29,842 nt of DNA, from NCBI GenBank assembly GCA_040218415.1, contig JAVJRN010000044.1, positions 1 to 29,842 on the forward strand, in the 5' to 3' direction. This document shows, one piece after another, positions 21,180 through 29,842 of the stretch (within the stretch, counting starts at the first letter, position 1; every line of letters starts with the position of its first letter). The notes below the pieces were generated by a model. It was not told where the DNA came from. It was given only the letters and a program-made list of their open reading frames with translations, and searched no databases. Position numbers and translations under genes: made by a program. The DNA is from JAVJRN01 sp040218415 (GTDB lineage: Bacteria > Bacteroidota > Bacteroidia > Cytophagales > Cyclobacteriaceae).

Positions 21180-24125
21180 TTAGAAATTGAGGTTAATGCC
21201 AATCAACCATGTTCTTGGATTAGGGTATGAGGTATAATCGATTCCTTCACCGCTTGCACTACTGTTTACATCAGGATCATATCCTGTATAATCGGTCAAA
21301 AGGAAGATATTCTGACCGGTGAAGTACACTCGTGCGTTCTGAATCCAGTCTACGTTCGAAACTGGCATATTGTATCCCAACGTGAGATTTGCAAGTCGCA
21401 CAAACGAAGCATCCTCCAAATAATAAGTAGATGCTAATGCGATATCATTGATACTTCGTGTTGTAATAAGATCCGCAGGCGAGGTATTAAATCCTTGTGC
21501 TAACGCTCCTTTATTGAGATAGGTATTGGCGGTGTTGTTATAAACATGCTTGCCAAGCTTTGATTCTATGAAAAACTGTAAATCGAAGTTCCTAAATGTA
21601 ACATTGTTGGTTAGCCCTATAATATGGTTTTCGTATGGCGATTGATCCTCAAAATTTTGTTGTTGATTCTCGCCTCCGGCAAAAGTTGATATACCTTCTT
21701 CATCAAAACCCTCATGCTCTCGAAGAATAAAGTTCCAAAGATTCGGGCCATTGTCTATTCTTTGAACAAATGTACCAACTAGTCCCTGACCATTTAATTG
21801 GCCTCCAACTATTGGAACAGATAAGTTCTTAATGGTTGTGTTTATACTTGTGTAAACGGCAGTCGTGCTCCAACTAAATTTATCATTGGCAATCCAAAAC
21901 ATGGTCATGTTAAGCTCCAGCCCTTTATTGATGAGTTGTGCGTCGGTATTAACCCATTTTTGAGGAACTATGGATGGAGCAGGCTGCTCAAGAAAGAGTA
22001 GCATATCTTCCGTTCTTTTGTCAAATAACTCTACTGTACCGTTGAGTCGATCATTCCAAAGACCAAAATCAATACCTAGGTTAGTCATAATTGTTGTTTC
22101 CCACTTTAAATCAGGGTTGGCTATTTGTGTTCTTTCAATCCCTCCCTCATTGTTAAAAGTTGCGAGGTTTAAATATTGGTAATCCGGAACATTGTCATTA
22201 CCCGTTTGACCATATCCAAGTCTTACATTTAAAAACGATAGTTTACCTATTCCTCTCATAAAAGATTCATCCGAAACCGTCCATGCAAATGCAGCACTAG
22301 GGAAAAAACCATATTTGTTGTTACCCCCAAATCTTGATGTTCCATCAGCCCTTAAAGAAGCTGTCAAACGATATTTACTGAGTATCTGATATTGTAGACG
22401 TCCAAAAAAAGATTGAATTTCATACTGTTGCTTACCTGATCCAATATTTCTGACGATTTCTGGATCACTCAAACCTATGTTGTTGGTGTACAGTATTTGC
22501 TCTGAGTCAAATCCACGAGCAAATATTGTATTAAACTCAGAAGTTTGTTGTTGATAGGCATAACCACCCATTAGCGTCACATCATGAATGTCTTGAGTAA
22601 AACTGTAGGTAGTGAAATTTTCAAAAAGAAAGTTATGTCCTCTATTATTTGCCAATGAAGCTATTCCTTCTTGAGCTTCCAATGGTAAAAGCAACTGGGA
22701 CGTATTAGTATTTCGTTCTGTATTGCTTATTTCCAATCCAACATTCGTCTTGTTAGTAAGACCCTTTGCTAATTTAAATGTGGCAGCAACATTGGCTAGG
22801 AAGCTATCCGTTTGAGATCGATCATCAATTAGATTAGCCATAGCCACTGGATTGAATGTAGTTGTGTTTGGTTGGAAAAAATCGCCATTTCCATTATAAA
22901 CAGGCATGGTCGGATTTGCCCTCAAGGCATTGCCTATCAGATCTCCACCTGCTCCTCCACCATTCCCTACAGGTGCCCATTGGTTGTTGATATTAGCTGC
23001 TGTTAGGTTGGCCTCAAGAATCAAAATGTCATTGAGCAAATTTTGCCGCAAATTCAATCGTCCAGTAATTCTATCAAGCCCACTATTAATCACTACACCT
23101 TCTTGATCCATGTATGAAAGAGAAAAAAGATAATTGGATGACTTACTGCCACCCGAAGCAGACACACTGTAATTTTGCGTGACACCCGTTCTAAATATTT
23201 CATTTTGCCAATCAGTAGCTGCACCGAAATTTTCATCTAAAAAAGTAAGATCGCCCGTTTCGGAAGCCATCAATTGGCGTGCTTTAACCCAATCTTCGGC
23301 ACCCAAAACATCAATCTTACTTCTAAGACTAGACACAGAGGTATATGATGAAAAACTTAAATTATTTTGGCCCTCTTCACCTTTTTTAGTAGTGATTATG
23401 ATAACGCCAGCCGCTCCTCTTGAACCATAAATGGCCGTAGCAGAGGCATCTTTTAATATATCTATCGAAATGATGTCATCTGGATTAATATAATTGAGAG
23501 GGTCTAAATTATCCGTACCTCCTCCATCTATTCCTGAAGAAGTAACCGCACCTACTGCTCCCTGGATGGGAACTCCATCAACAACATAAAGTGGCCCTCT
23601 TGATCTTGAAATAGAAGAAATTCCTCTTATACGAACATTGGAACTCGCACCCGGCGCGCCCGATGACCGGTTAATCTGTATTCCAGAAGCTTTGCCCTGC
23701 ATCATTTCATTGGCATTGGTCATCACTCCTTTATTAAAATCTTTTGGATCTAGCGATGACATAGCACCCGTTACATCACTTTTAGTCTCGGTTCCGTAAC
23801 CTATTACTACGATTTCATCGAGTTCGGAAATGTTCTCAGACATTTCTACTTCAAAAAACCTTTGATCGTTTATATCAAATGATTTAGGTTTAAAACCTAT
23901 GAAGTTGAATGTCACCGTTTTTGACCCTACAGGTAAATCAATGGAAAAGTTTCCCTCAAAATCGGTAGTTGTTCCTACCATGTCTGTAAAGTCCCCCTCA
24001 ATAATAATTGTAACTCCTGGGAGACCAAACCCAGTATTGTCTGTGACTTTACCTTTAAGTAAATCCTGTGCAAATGCGTTTAATAGGAAAAAAACAGAGG
24101 CTATGGATAAAATATATTTTTTCAT
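21180..24125 (-). CDS. susC: SusC/RagA-family TonB-linked outer-membrane transporter
   Basis: 981 residues. Signal peptide (1-19, ending NAFAQ), a carboxypeptidase-regulatory-like domain (about 22-103; GKVTDNTGFGLPGVTI), a TonB-interaction stretch (DEIVVIGYGT), the plug (about 110-245; VRIRGISSISRSRGPLYVVDG), then the beta-barrel ending with a terminal Phe (GINLNF), as needed for outer-membrane insertion. No N-terminal secretin (STN) domain is present, so no anti-sigma partner is expected, which fits control by the hybrid sensor upstream. It imports oligosaccharides together with SusD. It is second in the operon, 20 bases after the PKD lipoprotein. Confidence 0.95.
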   Translation of the reverse strand: MKKYILSIASVFFLLNAFAQDLLKGKVTDNTGFGLPGVTIIIEGDFTDMVGTTTDFEGNFSIDLPVGSKTVTFNFIGFKPKSFDINDQRFFEVEMSENISELDEIVVIGYGTETKSDVTGAMSSLDPKDFNKGVMTNANEMMQGKASGIQINRSSGAPGASSNVRIRGISSISRSRGPLYVVDGVPIQGAVGAVTSSGIDGGGTDNLDPLNYINPDDIISIDILKDASATAIYGSRGAAGVIIITTKKGEEGQNNLSFSSYTSVSSLRSKIDVLGAEDWVKARQLMASETGDLTFLDENFGAATDWQNEIFRTGVTQNYSVSASGGSKSSNYLFSLSYMDQEGVVINSGLDRITGRLNLRQNLLNDILILEANLTAANINNQWAPVGNGGGAGGDLIGNALRANPTMPVYNGNGDFFQPNTTTFNPVAMANLIDDRSQTDSFLANVAATFKLAKGLTNKTNVGLEISNTERNTNTSQLLLPLEAQEGIASLANNRGHNFLFENFTTYSFTQDIHDVTLMGGYAYQQQTSEFNTIFARGFDSEQILYTNNIGLSDPEIVRNIGSGKQQYEIQSFFGRLQYQILSKYRLTASLRADGTSRFGGNNKYGFFPSAAFAWTVSDESFMRGIGKLSFLNVRLGYGQTGNDNVPDYQYLNLATFNNEGGIERTQIANPDLKWETTIMTNLGIDFGLWNDRLNGTVELFDKRTEDMLLFLEQPAPSIVPQKWVNTDAQLINKGLELNMTMFWIANDKFSWSTTAVYTSINTTIKNLSVPIVGGQLNGQGLVGTFVQRIDNGPNLWNFILREHEGFDEEGISTFAGGENQQQNFEDQSPYENHIIGLTNNVTFRNFDLQFFIESKLGKHVYNNTANTYLNKGALAQGFNTSPADLITTRSINDIALASTYYLEDASFVRLANLTLGYNMPVSNVDWIQNARVYFTGQNIFLLTDYTGYDPDVNSSASGEGIDYTSYPNPRTWLIGINLNF

Positions 24126-24145
24126 TGCTTATTGTATAATGGGTG

Positions 24146-25093
24146 TTACTTTTTGCTTACCAAAGTCGCTTTCCAGTGCCTATCTGCTTCATTTTCTGAA
24201 AAGCCTTCTATAGGGGAATCACCAGCAAAACCATACGATTGTATTTTTAATGTATCGGAGGATATACTCGTTATTAAGTAGCGGTAGCTAATGGCTGGCT
24301 CCCAACTTGAGTCATCGACCCCCATCACATAATGTCCTATATATGCCCCCAACCCTTTAGTTTCAATGACTGTAGAGTCTCGTCCTAGGGTCATATGAAA
24401 ATCAAATGCCCCATCACCCCAAGCTTCTACATTGGTAACTTTATTAGTGGTCTCATAAGCTCCATTAGCCATGCAGCCCACTTGTGGAAACATGTTAAAC
24501 TCCTTCCAAACGGCTCCTTTTACATCTCGGGTATAAATACTGTCATAGGAAAAAGTAAATTCATTATCGAGTAAACAGGTTCTATCATTGAGATCTCCCT
24601 GACCCATTCCCCACCACTTCACATTCAATTCGTTTTTTGGACCAAATGAAATAGCATCTAATTGATTGACAAGTACCCAGGTTTTTGAGCTGCCTTCTCC
24701 GCCTGTGAGGTATTCCCATTTTGTTTGGACAATTTTAAAGGTATCTACTGGAGGCGGTGTGAAGTCAACCGTTTCTGTGACAATATCAATAGATTGTATA
24801 AATTGATTAGAATTTACATCAGTTGCTGCCGTAAGCGACACGGTGTAAAAACCATTGTTAAAATGATGCATAGGATTTTCTTCGGTAGAGATATTGCCAT
24901 CGCCAAAATCCCATATATAAGAAGTTGCATTCACCGAGAGGTTAAAAAACTGTACAATAGAATCGCTTTCTATGTCTGTATTGAAACGCGCTATTACTGG
25001 AGGTTTTATGTTACCGAGTATAGTATCATGCTCCTGCTCGCACGAGAAAGATAGAATTAATGCAGAAATCATGATTAAACAAAACTTATTCAT
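24146..25093 (-). CDS. PKD-domain surface lipoprotein, probable glycan-binding protein
   Basis: 315 residues from Met at 25093. A 16-residue longer in-frame start at 25141 exists, but it would put a polar extension before the signal. The signal is lipoprotein type (MNKFCLIMISALILSFSC, Cys18). A PKD domain follows (about 32-107) with the typical YIWDFGDG and an HHF...GFYTVSLTA strand pair, then a 195-residue C-terminal beta-rich domain (WEYLTGGEGSSKTWVL, AYIGHYVMG, then DRHWKATLV). This architecture is frequent in Bacteroidota polysaccharide loci, where such lipoproteins bind glycan at the surface. As the first gene of the operon before susC it may replace SusE/SusF. No catalytic motif is seen. 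Substrate binding is inferred. Confidence 0.85.
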   Translation of the reverse strand: MNKFCLIMISALILSFSCEQEHDTILGNIKPPVIARFNTDIESDSIVQFFNLSVNATSYIWDFGDGNISTEENPMHHFNNGFYTVSLTAATDVNSNQFIQSIDIVTETVDFTPPPVDTFKIVQTKWEYLTGGEGSSKTWVLVNQLDAISFGPKNELNVKWWGMGQGDLNDRTCLLDNEFTFSYDSIYTRDVKGAVWKEFNMFPQVGCMANGAYETTNKVTNVEAWGDGAFDFHMTLGRDSTVIETKGLGAYIGHYVMGVDDSSWEPAISYRYLITSISSDTLKIQSYGFAGDSPIEGFSENEADRHWKATLVSKK

Positions 25094-25270
25094 AATCAGT
25101 AGTCTTGAAGGTTTAACAATTGATACCGTTACCAATTTCAAAAAGCATAAAAATCATGCTTTATTTGACTACACAATTATAGAATTCGCAATAAGAAGGA
25201 TGGTAGAATAAAATCCTTAATAGGTGGAAGATTGAGACCACTATTAATCAACTGATTAACAGTGCATTAC
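25094..25270 (-). promoter_or_regulatory. Intergenic control region of the polysaccharide operon
   Basis: This gap follows the terminator of the sensor gene and precedes the PKD gene, so the operon promoter must lie here. Two palindromes are visible: AAAGCAT (25142-25148) with ATGCTTT (25156-25162), and TTAATC (25244-25249) with GATTAA (25254-25259). Either could be a site for the AraC-type output domain of the sensor, although those regulators often use direct repeats. I find no convincing match to the Bacteroidota -33/-7 promoter pattern. Confidence 0.45.
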
Positions 25271-25316
25271 AAAAAACAGAGGTAAGATTTGAGACAAAAT
25301 GTCTCGAATTTCCTCT
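25271..25316 (-). terminator. Rho-independent terminator of the sensor gene
   Basis: On the minus strand AGAGGAAATTC...GAGAC pairs with GTCTC...CCTCT around a 5-base loop (5 + 11 pairs including wobbles, with a 2-base bulge), followed after one base by six T (25271-25276). It begins 21 bases after the sensor stop. It separates the sensor from the operon, so the two are regulated separately. Confidence 0.8.
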
Positions 25317-25336
25317 TTTCAAGTGGCTATATAAGG

Positions 25337-28300
25337 CTAATGCTCTTTTAAAAAGTCTGATGGAGCTATATCAAATTCCTGTTTGAAGCATTTACTGAAA
25401 TATTTCGGATCATTAAACCCCGTCTGATATGCTACTTCTGAGATATTAAACTGGCCTGCCTTTAGTAGTTCGGCAGCCTTTTTGAGCCTAATATTTTTAA
25501 TAAATTCGGAGACAGACAAGCCGGTATTGGCTTTGATTTTTCGCAATAGGTTTCTTCTGCTCATAGCCAACTTATCACTCATGTCATCGACACCAAAAGC
25601 GCCATTAGATATATTGTTATCAATGATCGTTATAACACGGCTCATAAATTGACTATCTGAAATTGATTCTGCAAAATGGGAGATGTCTAGCGATGCATGT
25701 CGCTTAAAGTTTTCTACTAATGTGGTTCGAGTCTTTGCTCTATTGAGCATTTTAGTTCTAAGAAGGTTAACATCAAAAGGTTTCACCATGTAATCATCTG
25801 CACCAGACGAGTATCCATGGACCTTATTTTCCTCACCAGAATATGCGGTAAGAAGCGTAATAGGTATATGAGCCAACTCAGAATCTTCTTTTATTATTCG
25901 ACACATCTCTGTGCCAGTCATTTCGGGCATCATGACATCACTAATAATAAAATCAGGAAGAAACTTTCTGGTAATTGCTAACCCTTCTTGCCCATTTTTA
26001 GCCTCGATAATTTGAAAATTGCCCTTTAAAGCCTTTTTAATATATTTTCTAATATCTGCATTATCCTCTACAATAAGTAATTTATACATGGCTTGGCCAA
26101 TAACAGGATCCTCCGGATGATCTCTTGCTAGTTCCGTTTCAGCCAAAACAACATTGTCCATAAGATCAAAATCCTCATCGTCTGGAAGTCTATTGTCATT
26201 TTCATAAGCTGCTTCATTTAGCGGAAACTTAATAATCATCTTCGTGCCTTTGCCTATAGCACTTTCTACTTCTATGGAACCATGATGGAGTTCTATAAAC
26301 TGCTTTATAATGGCTAGCCCTAGTCCAGTTCCTTTGTCTCCGCTATAAGGGTTTCCTTCGTAATAAAGATCAAAAATTCTCTCCTGATCCGCTTCCTTAA
26401 TTCCTTGTCCGGAATCACTTATAGCGAGTTCTAAGTCTTGATTATTTTGAGCTATTTGTACTATTATCTTACCGCCATCCAAGGTAAACTTAAATGCATT
26501 GGATATGAGATTCATCAGCACTTTCTCCATTTTCTCCAGATCTATTAATCCAATAATGTTGTGTTGATCGGTGATGAATTGGTAATCGATCTGTCGTTTA
26601 CGTGCAAGAAAATCAAAGGAATCAAAGATGTCTTTGAAGAATCGGATAATCTCAGTTTTGGTGACTACCAGATGGGTATTACCAGTTTCAAGCTTTCTGA
26701 AGTCAAGCAGTTGATTAACAGTCCTGAGAAGTCGGCTCGCATTATCGAAAATAATCTTATACGTTTCATAGTACTTTTTATCTCTCGTATTCAACAATTC
26801 TTTAACTGGACCCAGTATCAGCGTTAGTGGCGTTCTTAGTTCATGAGAAATATTCGTGAAGAACTTCAGTTTTGTCTCATTATTCGCTTTTACTTCTTCC
26901 ATCAACGACTGAATGGTTTCAGATTGGTTTTCCAGCGCTACGTTTTGTTGTTGCAACAATTCATTTTTTGAAATCAGATCCTCTACATGGCCTTCAAGTA
27001 GCTTGTTGACGTGAGTAAGCTCTTGAGTTGCTTCTTCTACTTTCTGTTGAAGCAAAACTTGGTTGCGTTTATACTGATCCACTTTCGACTGATAGGCTAA
27101 GATCAGTATGATTATAAACAAAATCGCCACTAAGAATTTTACCCAAACCAGTTCCCACCATGGTGGTATAATTTCTAAAGAAATGGTTGTGGGCTGTTCA
27201 GTCCAGATCCCATCATTATTGGCCGACTTAACCATAAATTCATATTTGCCTGGAGGAATGTTGGTATAGCTGGCAAAATTCTGATTAGAGGCTATACTCC
27301 AATCCTTATCAAACCCCTTAAGCATATACGCATATTTGTTTTTGATTGGTAATAAGAAATTGGAGGAGGTAAACTCAAATGAAAAAATATTCTGATCGTA
27401 GTTAAGAATCAACTCATCGGTATACTGGATAGGGCGATTCATTGATTCAAAACTTCTAAAATCAACTTCTTCACCTAATAAACTAAATGCTGTGAATGTG
27501 ACTTTAGGTTTATTCGGGTTAAGCCAGATATCATCAGGGTTGAAATACACTAAGCCACTATTGCAGCCAAAATACAAACTACCATCTTTCGCTTTTAATG
27601 AAACATTGGCCTTAAAATCCAGACCGGGAAGCCCATCATCCAGCGTAAATAAATGGAACACTGTAGATCTAGGCTCATAAACGGCTCCAATCCCTTTTAC
27701 TAGACCATTCAATGTAGATACCCAAAGATTACCAGAATTATCCTGCTCAATGCTTGAGATATAATTTAAAGTAAGCCCGGCAGCATGTCTAAAATGAATC
27801 GTAGACACTCCTTTCTGGACACAGTACAGACCTTTGTCCGTGCCTATCCATATTCTATCCATGCTGTCAATAAAAAAGCATTTTGGATTTGAAATTGATG
27901 TATCAAATCGTGCATTGAAACTAGATGCTTCACCCGTTTTTATATCGATAATATCGAGTGCGACACCTGTTAAAGCCAGCATCTCTTTTTCATTTAATTG
28001 CTCAATCTTAGCAATGAAATTATTCGAAATGCTTTTAGCATCGCCAGCGTATGATTTAAAAAATTGAACGGCTTGGGTTCGCCTGTTTAGTTGGGTAATA
28101 CCGCCATTCATAGTACCTAACCACAAACTGCCGTAGGTGTCTTCGGCAATAGCATTTACATCATTATCAGAAAGACTATGCTCTCCTTCTAGAAGGTTAA
28201 TAAAGCTATTTTGATCCTCAGTCCTATAGCTCAGTCCTCCTTGAAATGTTCCATACCATTGCACCCCTTCGTTATCTATGTAAGATGAAAGCACTACATC

Positions 28301-29491
28301 ATTTAAAATATTACTTGATTTTGCTGTAAGACTTCTTAGGACTTCTCCATTATCAATAATCGAAACTCCACCACCATCTGTTCCTACATGAATTCTTCCG
28401 TGATTATCTTCGGATAAGCTAAGAATGAAATTGTTATTCAGTTTTGGCATTTGTATATGTCTAAACTTTTTATCCCATCGGCTAATAAAATTGACCCCTC
28501 CGTGAAAAGTACCAATCCACAGAATCGTACTTTGTGAATCGTAGTAAATAGAATGAATGGAATTACTTTTCAAGGATTTCTGATTGTCTGGATCAAACTT
28601 CGTAATTTCAATTTGGTCATTTTGCAGATGGTAGATATGAAGGCCTCCACCCTCAGTACCGAGATATACCTTACCATTTTGATCTCCACTTATTGCGAGT
28701 ATTCTATCATTGGCTAAGCCGTTGGTTTTGTCTATGATCTGATATTCAGACTCTCCAATTATGCGCATAATTCCGCCACCTATGGTACCAATCCAAATGT
28801 TTTGTTGTTCGTCTTCATAGATAGATTTAACTGGTTTATTTGGTAGTGGTGTATTATCACTGTTGATGTATTTGACAATACTGTTTTCCAAATGAACAAT
28901 ATGAATCCCACTATCTGAAGCTACCCAAAGCCGGTTAAGGTGGTCTTCATAAATATCCCGAACCATTCCAGAAACGGTTAAACCATATTTTTGTAGAGGA
29001 TTCCTTTGAAATGATTGCTTTTCCGGTATGTACTGTAGTAACCCCATGCTGGTGCCTACCCAAAGTTGGTTACGAGAATCTAAAAATAAAGTCGTGATGT
29101 TATCAGAAGGTAATGCCGAAGCAATTTTTGGTGCTGATCGGTATATTGTAAAAGTGTCTTTTTTAGGGTTGTACTTATTCAGCCCTCCGCTAATCGTTCC
29201 TATCCATATATTTCCTTCGGGTCCAAGCGATAATGCATTAACAAAATCATTGCTCAAACTATTCCGTTCATTTATCGAATTTCTATAAACCGTCACAGTA
29301 GAGCCATCGTACCTATTCAATCCATTGGCAGTCCCCAACCATAAACTACCTTCTGTATCCAAAAGAATGGATTTAACCCAAGGATGGCTCAAACCATCTG
29401 CAATTCCTAGATGTTCGAAATTTTCCGCGAAAAGCGATAAATTGAGTAACAAAAATACAAAAGTGTTTATGAATCGAATTCCTGTTGACAT
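25337..29491 (-). CDS. Hybrid two-component system sensor-regulator (HTCS) of the locus
   Basis: 1384 residues with all parts on one chain. Signal peptide (about 1-22, ending SLFA), a periplasmic double propeller of reg_prop repeats (about 25-660; recurring LWLGT, IWIGT and LWVGT strands), a Y_Y_Y domain (about 695-765), one membrane helix (about 782-800), a coiled coil (about 805-865), HisKA with phospho-acceptor His883 (FFTNISHELRTP), HATPase (NLISNAFKFT, DSGQGI, GTGLGLAI), a receiver domain with Asp1185 (FIISDVMMPEMTG) and a C-terminal AraC-type helix-turn-helix (about 1285-1384; ISEVAYQTGFNDPKYFSKCF). Such proteins bind an oligosaccharide in the periplasm and switch on the adjacent locus. 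All key residues are present. It has its own terminator and lies 243 bases upstream of the first operon gene. Confidence 0.97.
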   Translation of the reverse strand: MSTGIRFINTFVFLLLNLSLFAENFEHLGIADGLSHPWVKSILLDTEGSLWLGTANGLNRYDGSTVTVYRNSINERNSLSNDFVNALSLGPEGNIWIGTISGGLNKYNPKKDTFTIYRSAPKIASALPSDNITTLFLDSRNQLWVGTSMGLLQYIPEKQSFQRNPLQKYGLTVSGMVRDIYEDHLNRLWVASDSGIHIVHLENSIVKYINSDNTPLPNKPVKSIYEDEQQNIWIGTIGGGIMRIIGESEYQIIDKTNGLANDRILAISGDQNGKVYLGTEGGGLHIYHLQNDQIEITKFDPDNQKSLKSNSIHSIYYDSQSTILWIGTFHGGVNFISRWDKKFRHIQMPKLNNNFILSLSEDNHGRIHVGTDGGGVSIIDNGEVLRSLTAKSSNILNDVVLSSYIDNEGVQWYGTFQGGLSYRTEDQNSFINLLEGEHSLSDNDVNAIAEDTYGSLWLGTMNGGITQLNRRTQAVQFFKSYAGDAKSISNNFIAKIEQLNEKEMLALTGVALDIIDIKTGEASSFNARFDTSISNPKCFFIDSMDRIWIGTDKGLYCVQKGVSTIHFRHAAGLTLNYISSIEQDNSGNLWVSTLNGLVKGIGAVYEPRSTVFHLFTLDDGLPGLDFKANVSLKAKDGSLYFGCNSGLVYFNPDDIWLNPNKPKVTFTAFSLLGEEVDFRSFESMNRPIQYTDELILNYDQNIFSFEFTSSNFLLPIKNKYAYMLKGFDKDWSIASNQNFASYTNIPPGKYEFMVKSANNDGIWTEQPTTISLEIIPPWWELVWVKFLVAILFIIILILAYQSKVDQYKRNQVLLQQKVEEATQELTHVNKLLEGHVEDLISKNELLQQQNVALENQSETIQSLMEEVKANNETKLKFFTNISHELRTPLTLILGPVKELLNTRDKKYYETYKIIFDNASRLLRTVNQLLDFRKLETGNTHLVVTKTEIIRFFKDIFDSFDFLARKRQIDYQFITDQHNIIGLIDLEKMEKVLMNLISNAFKFTLDGGKIIVQIAQNNQDLELAISDSGQGIKEADQERIFDLYYEGNPYSGDKGTGLGLAIIKQFIELHHGSIEVESAIGKGTKMIIKFPLNEAAYENDNRLPDDEDFDLMDNVVLAETELARDHPEDPVIGQAMYKLLIVEDNADIRKYIKKALKGNFQIIEAKNGQEGLAITRKFLPDFIISDVMMPEMTGTEMCRIIKEDSELAHIPITLLTAYSGEENKVHGYSSGADDYMVKPFDVNLLRTKMLNRAKTRTTLVENFKRHASLDISHFAESISDSQFMSRVITIIDNNISNGAFGVDDMSDKLAMSRRNLLRKIKANTGLSVSEFIKNIRLKKAAELLKAGQFNISEVAYQTGFNDPKYFSKCFKQEFDIAPSDFLKEH

Positions 29492-29660
29492 TTAACCTCA
29501 GAAGAAAAGTGTATCCAATCCATTTTCGGACTGCTTTTCAATATTAAAGATTTGAGTCAGACAATGCAAAATTCGGTCTATTAATAATGGAGAAGTTGGG
29601 CGCGTCTTTATTCGGGCCTGCTTTGATATACTTCTTTAAATACTAAAAAAAAGGTATTCG
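29492..29660 (-). promoter_or_regulatory. Upstream region of the sensor gene
   Basis: 169 bases with no gene. The minus-strand promoter of the sensor should be here. The region is AT-rich with a run of eight A at 29645-29652 on the plus strand, but I see no clear promoter match or strong palindrome. Confidence 0.3.
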
Positions 29661-29842
29661 GAATCTCAAGGGATTCAATCGTAAAAATCTTACTATTTAA
29701 TATGGTATTTCCGGCCCCTATTCATTCATGAGCAGTTTCAATACGAGAAGCGCTGATGTATGGTTTTCTTTAAATGACAGCAGTGGAATGTTTTATAAAT
29801 TATGTGTTTTGTACGGTGAGTTCCCAATGCCCACCTTTTGTT
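29661..29842. repeat. Right copy of the direct repeat flanking the locus
   Basis: Same orientation as 2091-2273 with about 92% identity by eye. It covers the downstream region and the last 14 codons of a second copy of the AlbA_2-type gene. The window ends inside it, so its right boundary is unknown. Confidence 0.9.
29800..29842 (-). CDS. Extreme C-terminus of a second AlbA_2/COG2865-type regulator (partial)
   Basis: Reading from the right edge toward the TAA at 29800-29802 gives TKGGHWELTVQNT, which matches TKGEHWELTIQNS of the remnant at 2231-2569 with three changes (E to G, I to V, S to T). Two of the three are conservative, which suggests a coding sequence under constraint. The rest lies outside the window, so whether this copy is intact is unknown. 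Confidence 0.6.
   Translation of the reverse strand, partial: TKGGHWELTVQNT

Noticed and set aside
25094..25270. Bacteroidota-type promoter (TAnnTTTG with upstream TTG) for the operon
   Set aside because: The closest match, TAATTGTG on the minus strand, has a mismatch and no TTG at the right distance, so I did not call it.
1..29842. CRISPR array or tRNA genes
   Set aside because: There is no set of regularly spaced identical repeats, and no cloverleaf with a TTCGA-type T-arm was noticed on either strand.

Overview
The window looks like marine Bacteroidota, probably a Cytophagales-type genome. The evidence is a SusC/SusD pair, a hybrid two-component sensor, type IX secretion (T9SS) C-terminal sorting domains and a tiny PID-CTERM protein. 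Species cannot be read from the sequence.

Layout. Bases 1-2090 form a GC-richer flank. It holds the end of one hydrophobic small protein, a second small membrane protein behind a strong Shine-Dalgarno, a convergent DUF6943-like gene broken by a +1 frameshift, and about 1.1 kb without convincing genes. Bases 1311-2060 of that stretch are full of nested complementary segments, and I flag them as a candidate structured RNA or repeat element. Bases 2091-2273 recur at 29661-29842 at about 92% identity by eye. Each copy carries the 3' end and downstream region of the same kind of gene (an AlbA_2/COG2865-type putative transcriptional regulator). The left copy is a truncated remnant and the right copy runs off the window.

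Between these repeats lies one polysaccharide utilization locus, entirely on the minus strand. Transcription runs from right to left: a 1384-residue hybrid two-component sensor with its own terminator, then a PKD surface lipoprotein, SusC, SusD, a GH71/GH99-like lipoprotein, a GH97 lipoprotein of the inverting (SusB-like) type, a 1668-residue T9SS protein with SusE/F-like modules and an SGNH esterase domain, an 841-residue T9SS protein with no recognised catalytic domain, a 57-residue PID-CTERM protein, and a 1900-residue T9SS protein that joins a GH87-like alpha-1,3-glucanase to a GH16 beta-glucanase. A terminator-like hairpin follows at 2643-2678.

Inferred working: the GH87-GH16 protein cuts the polymer outside the cell, the large T9SS and PKD proteins hold the glycan, SusC/D imports oligosaccharides, and the GH71/99-like and GH97 lipoproteins trim alpha-glucosides. 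GH87 plus GH97 plus GH16 suggests a substrate holding both alpha-1,3- and beta-1,3-glucan, for example fungal cell wall. That substrate is a hypothesis from domain content, not shown by the sequence alone.
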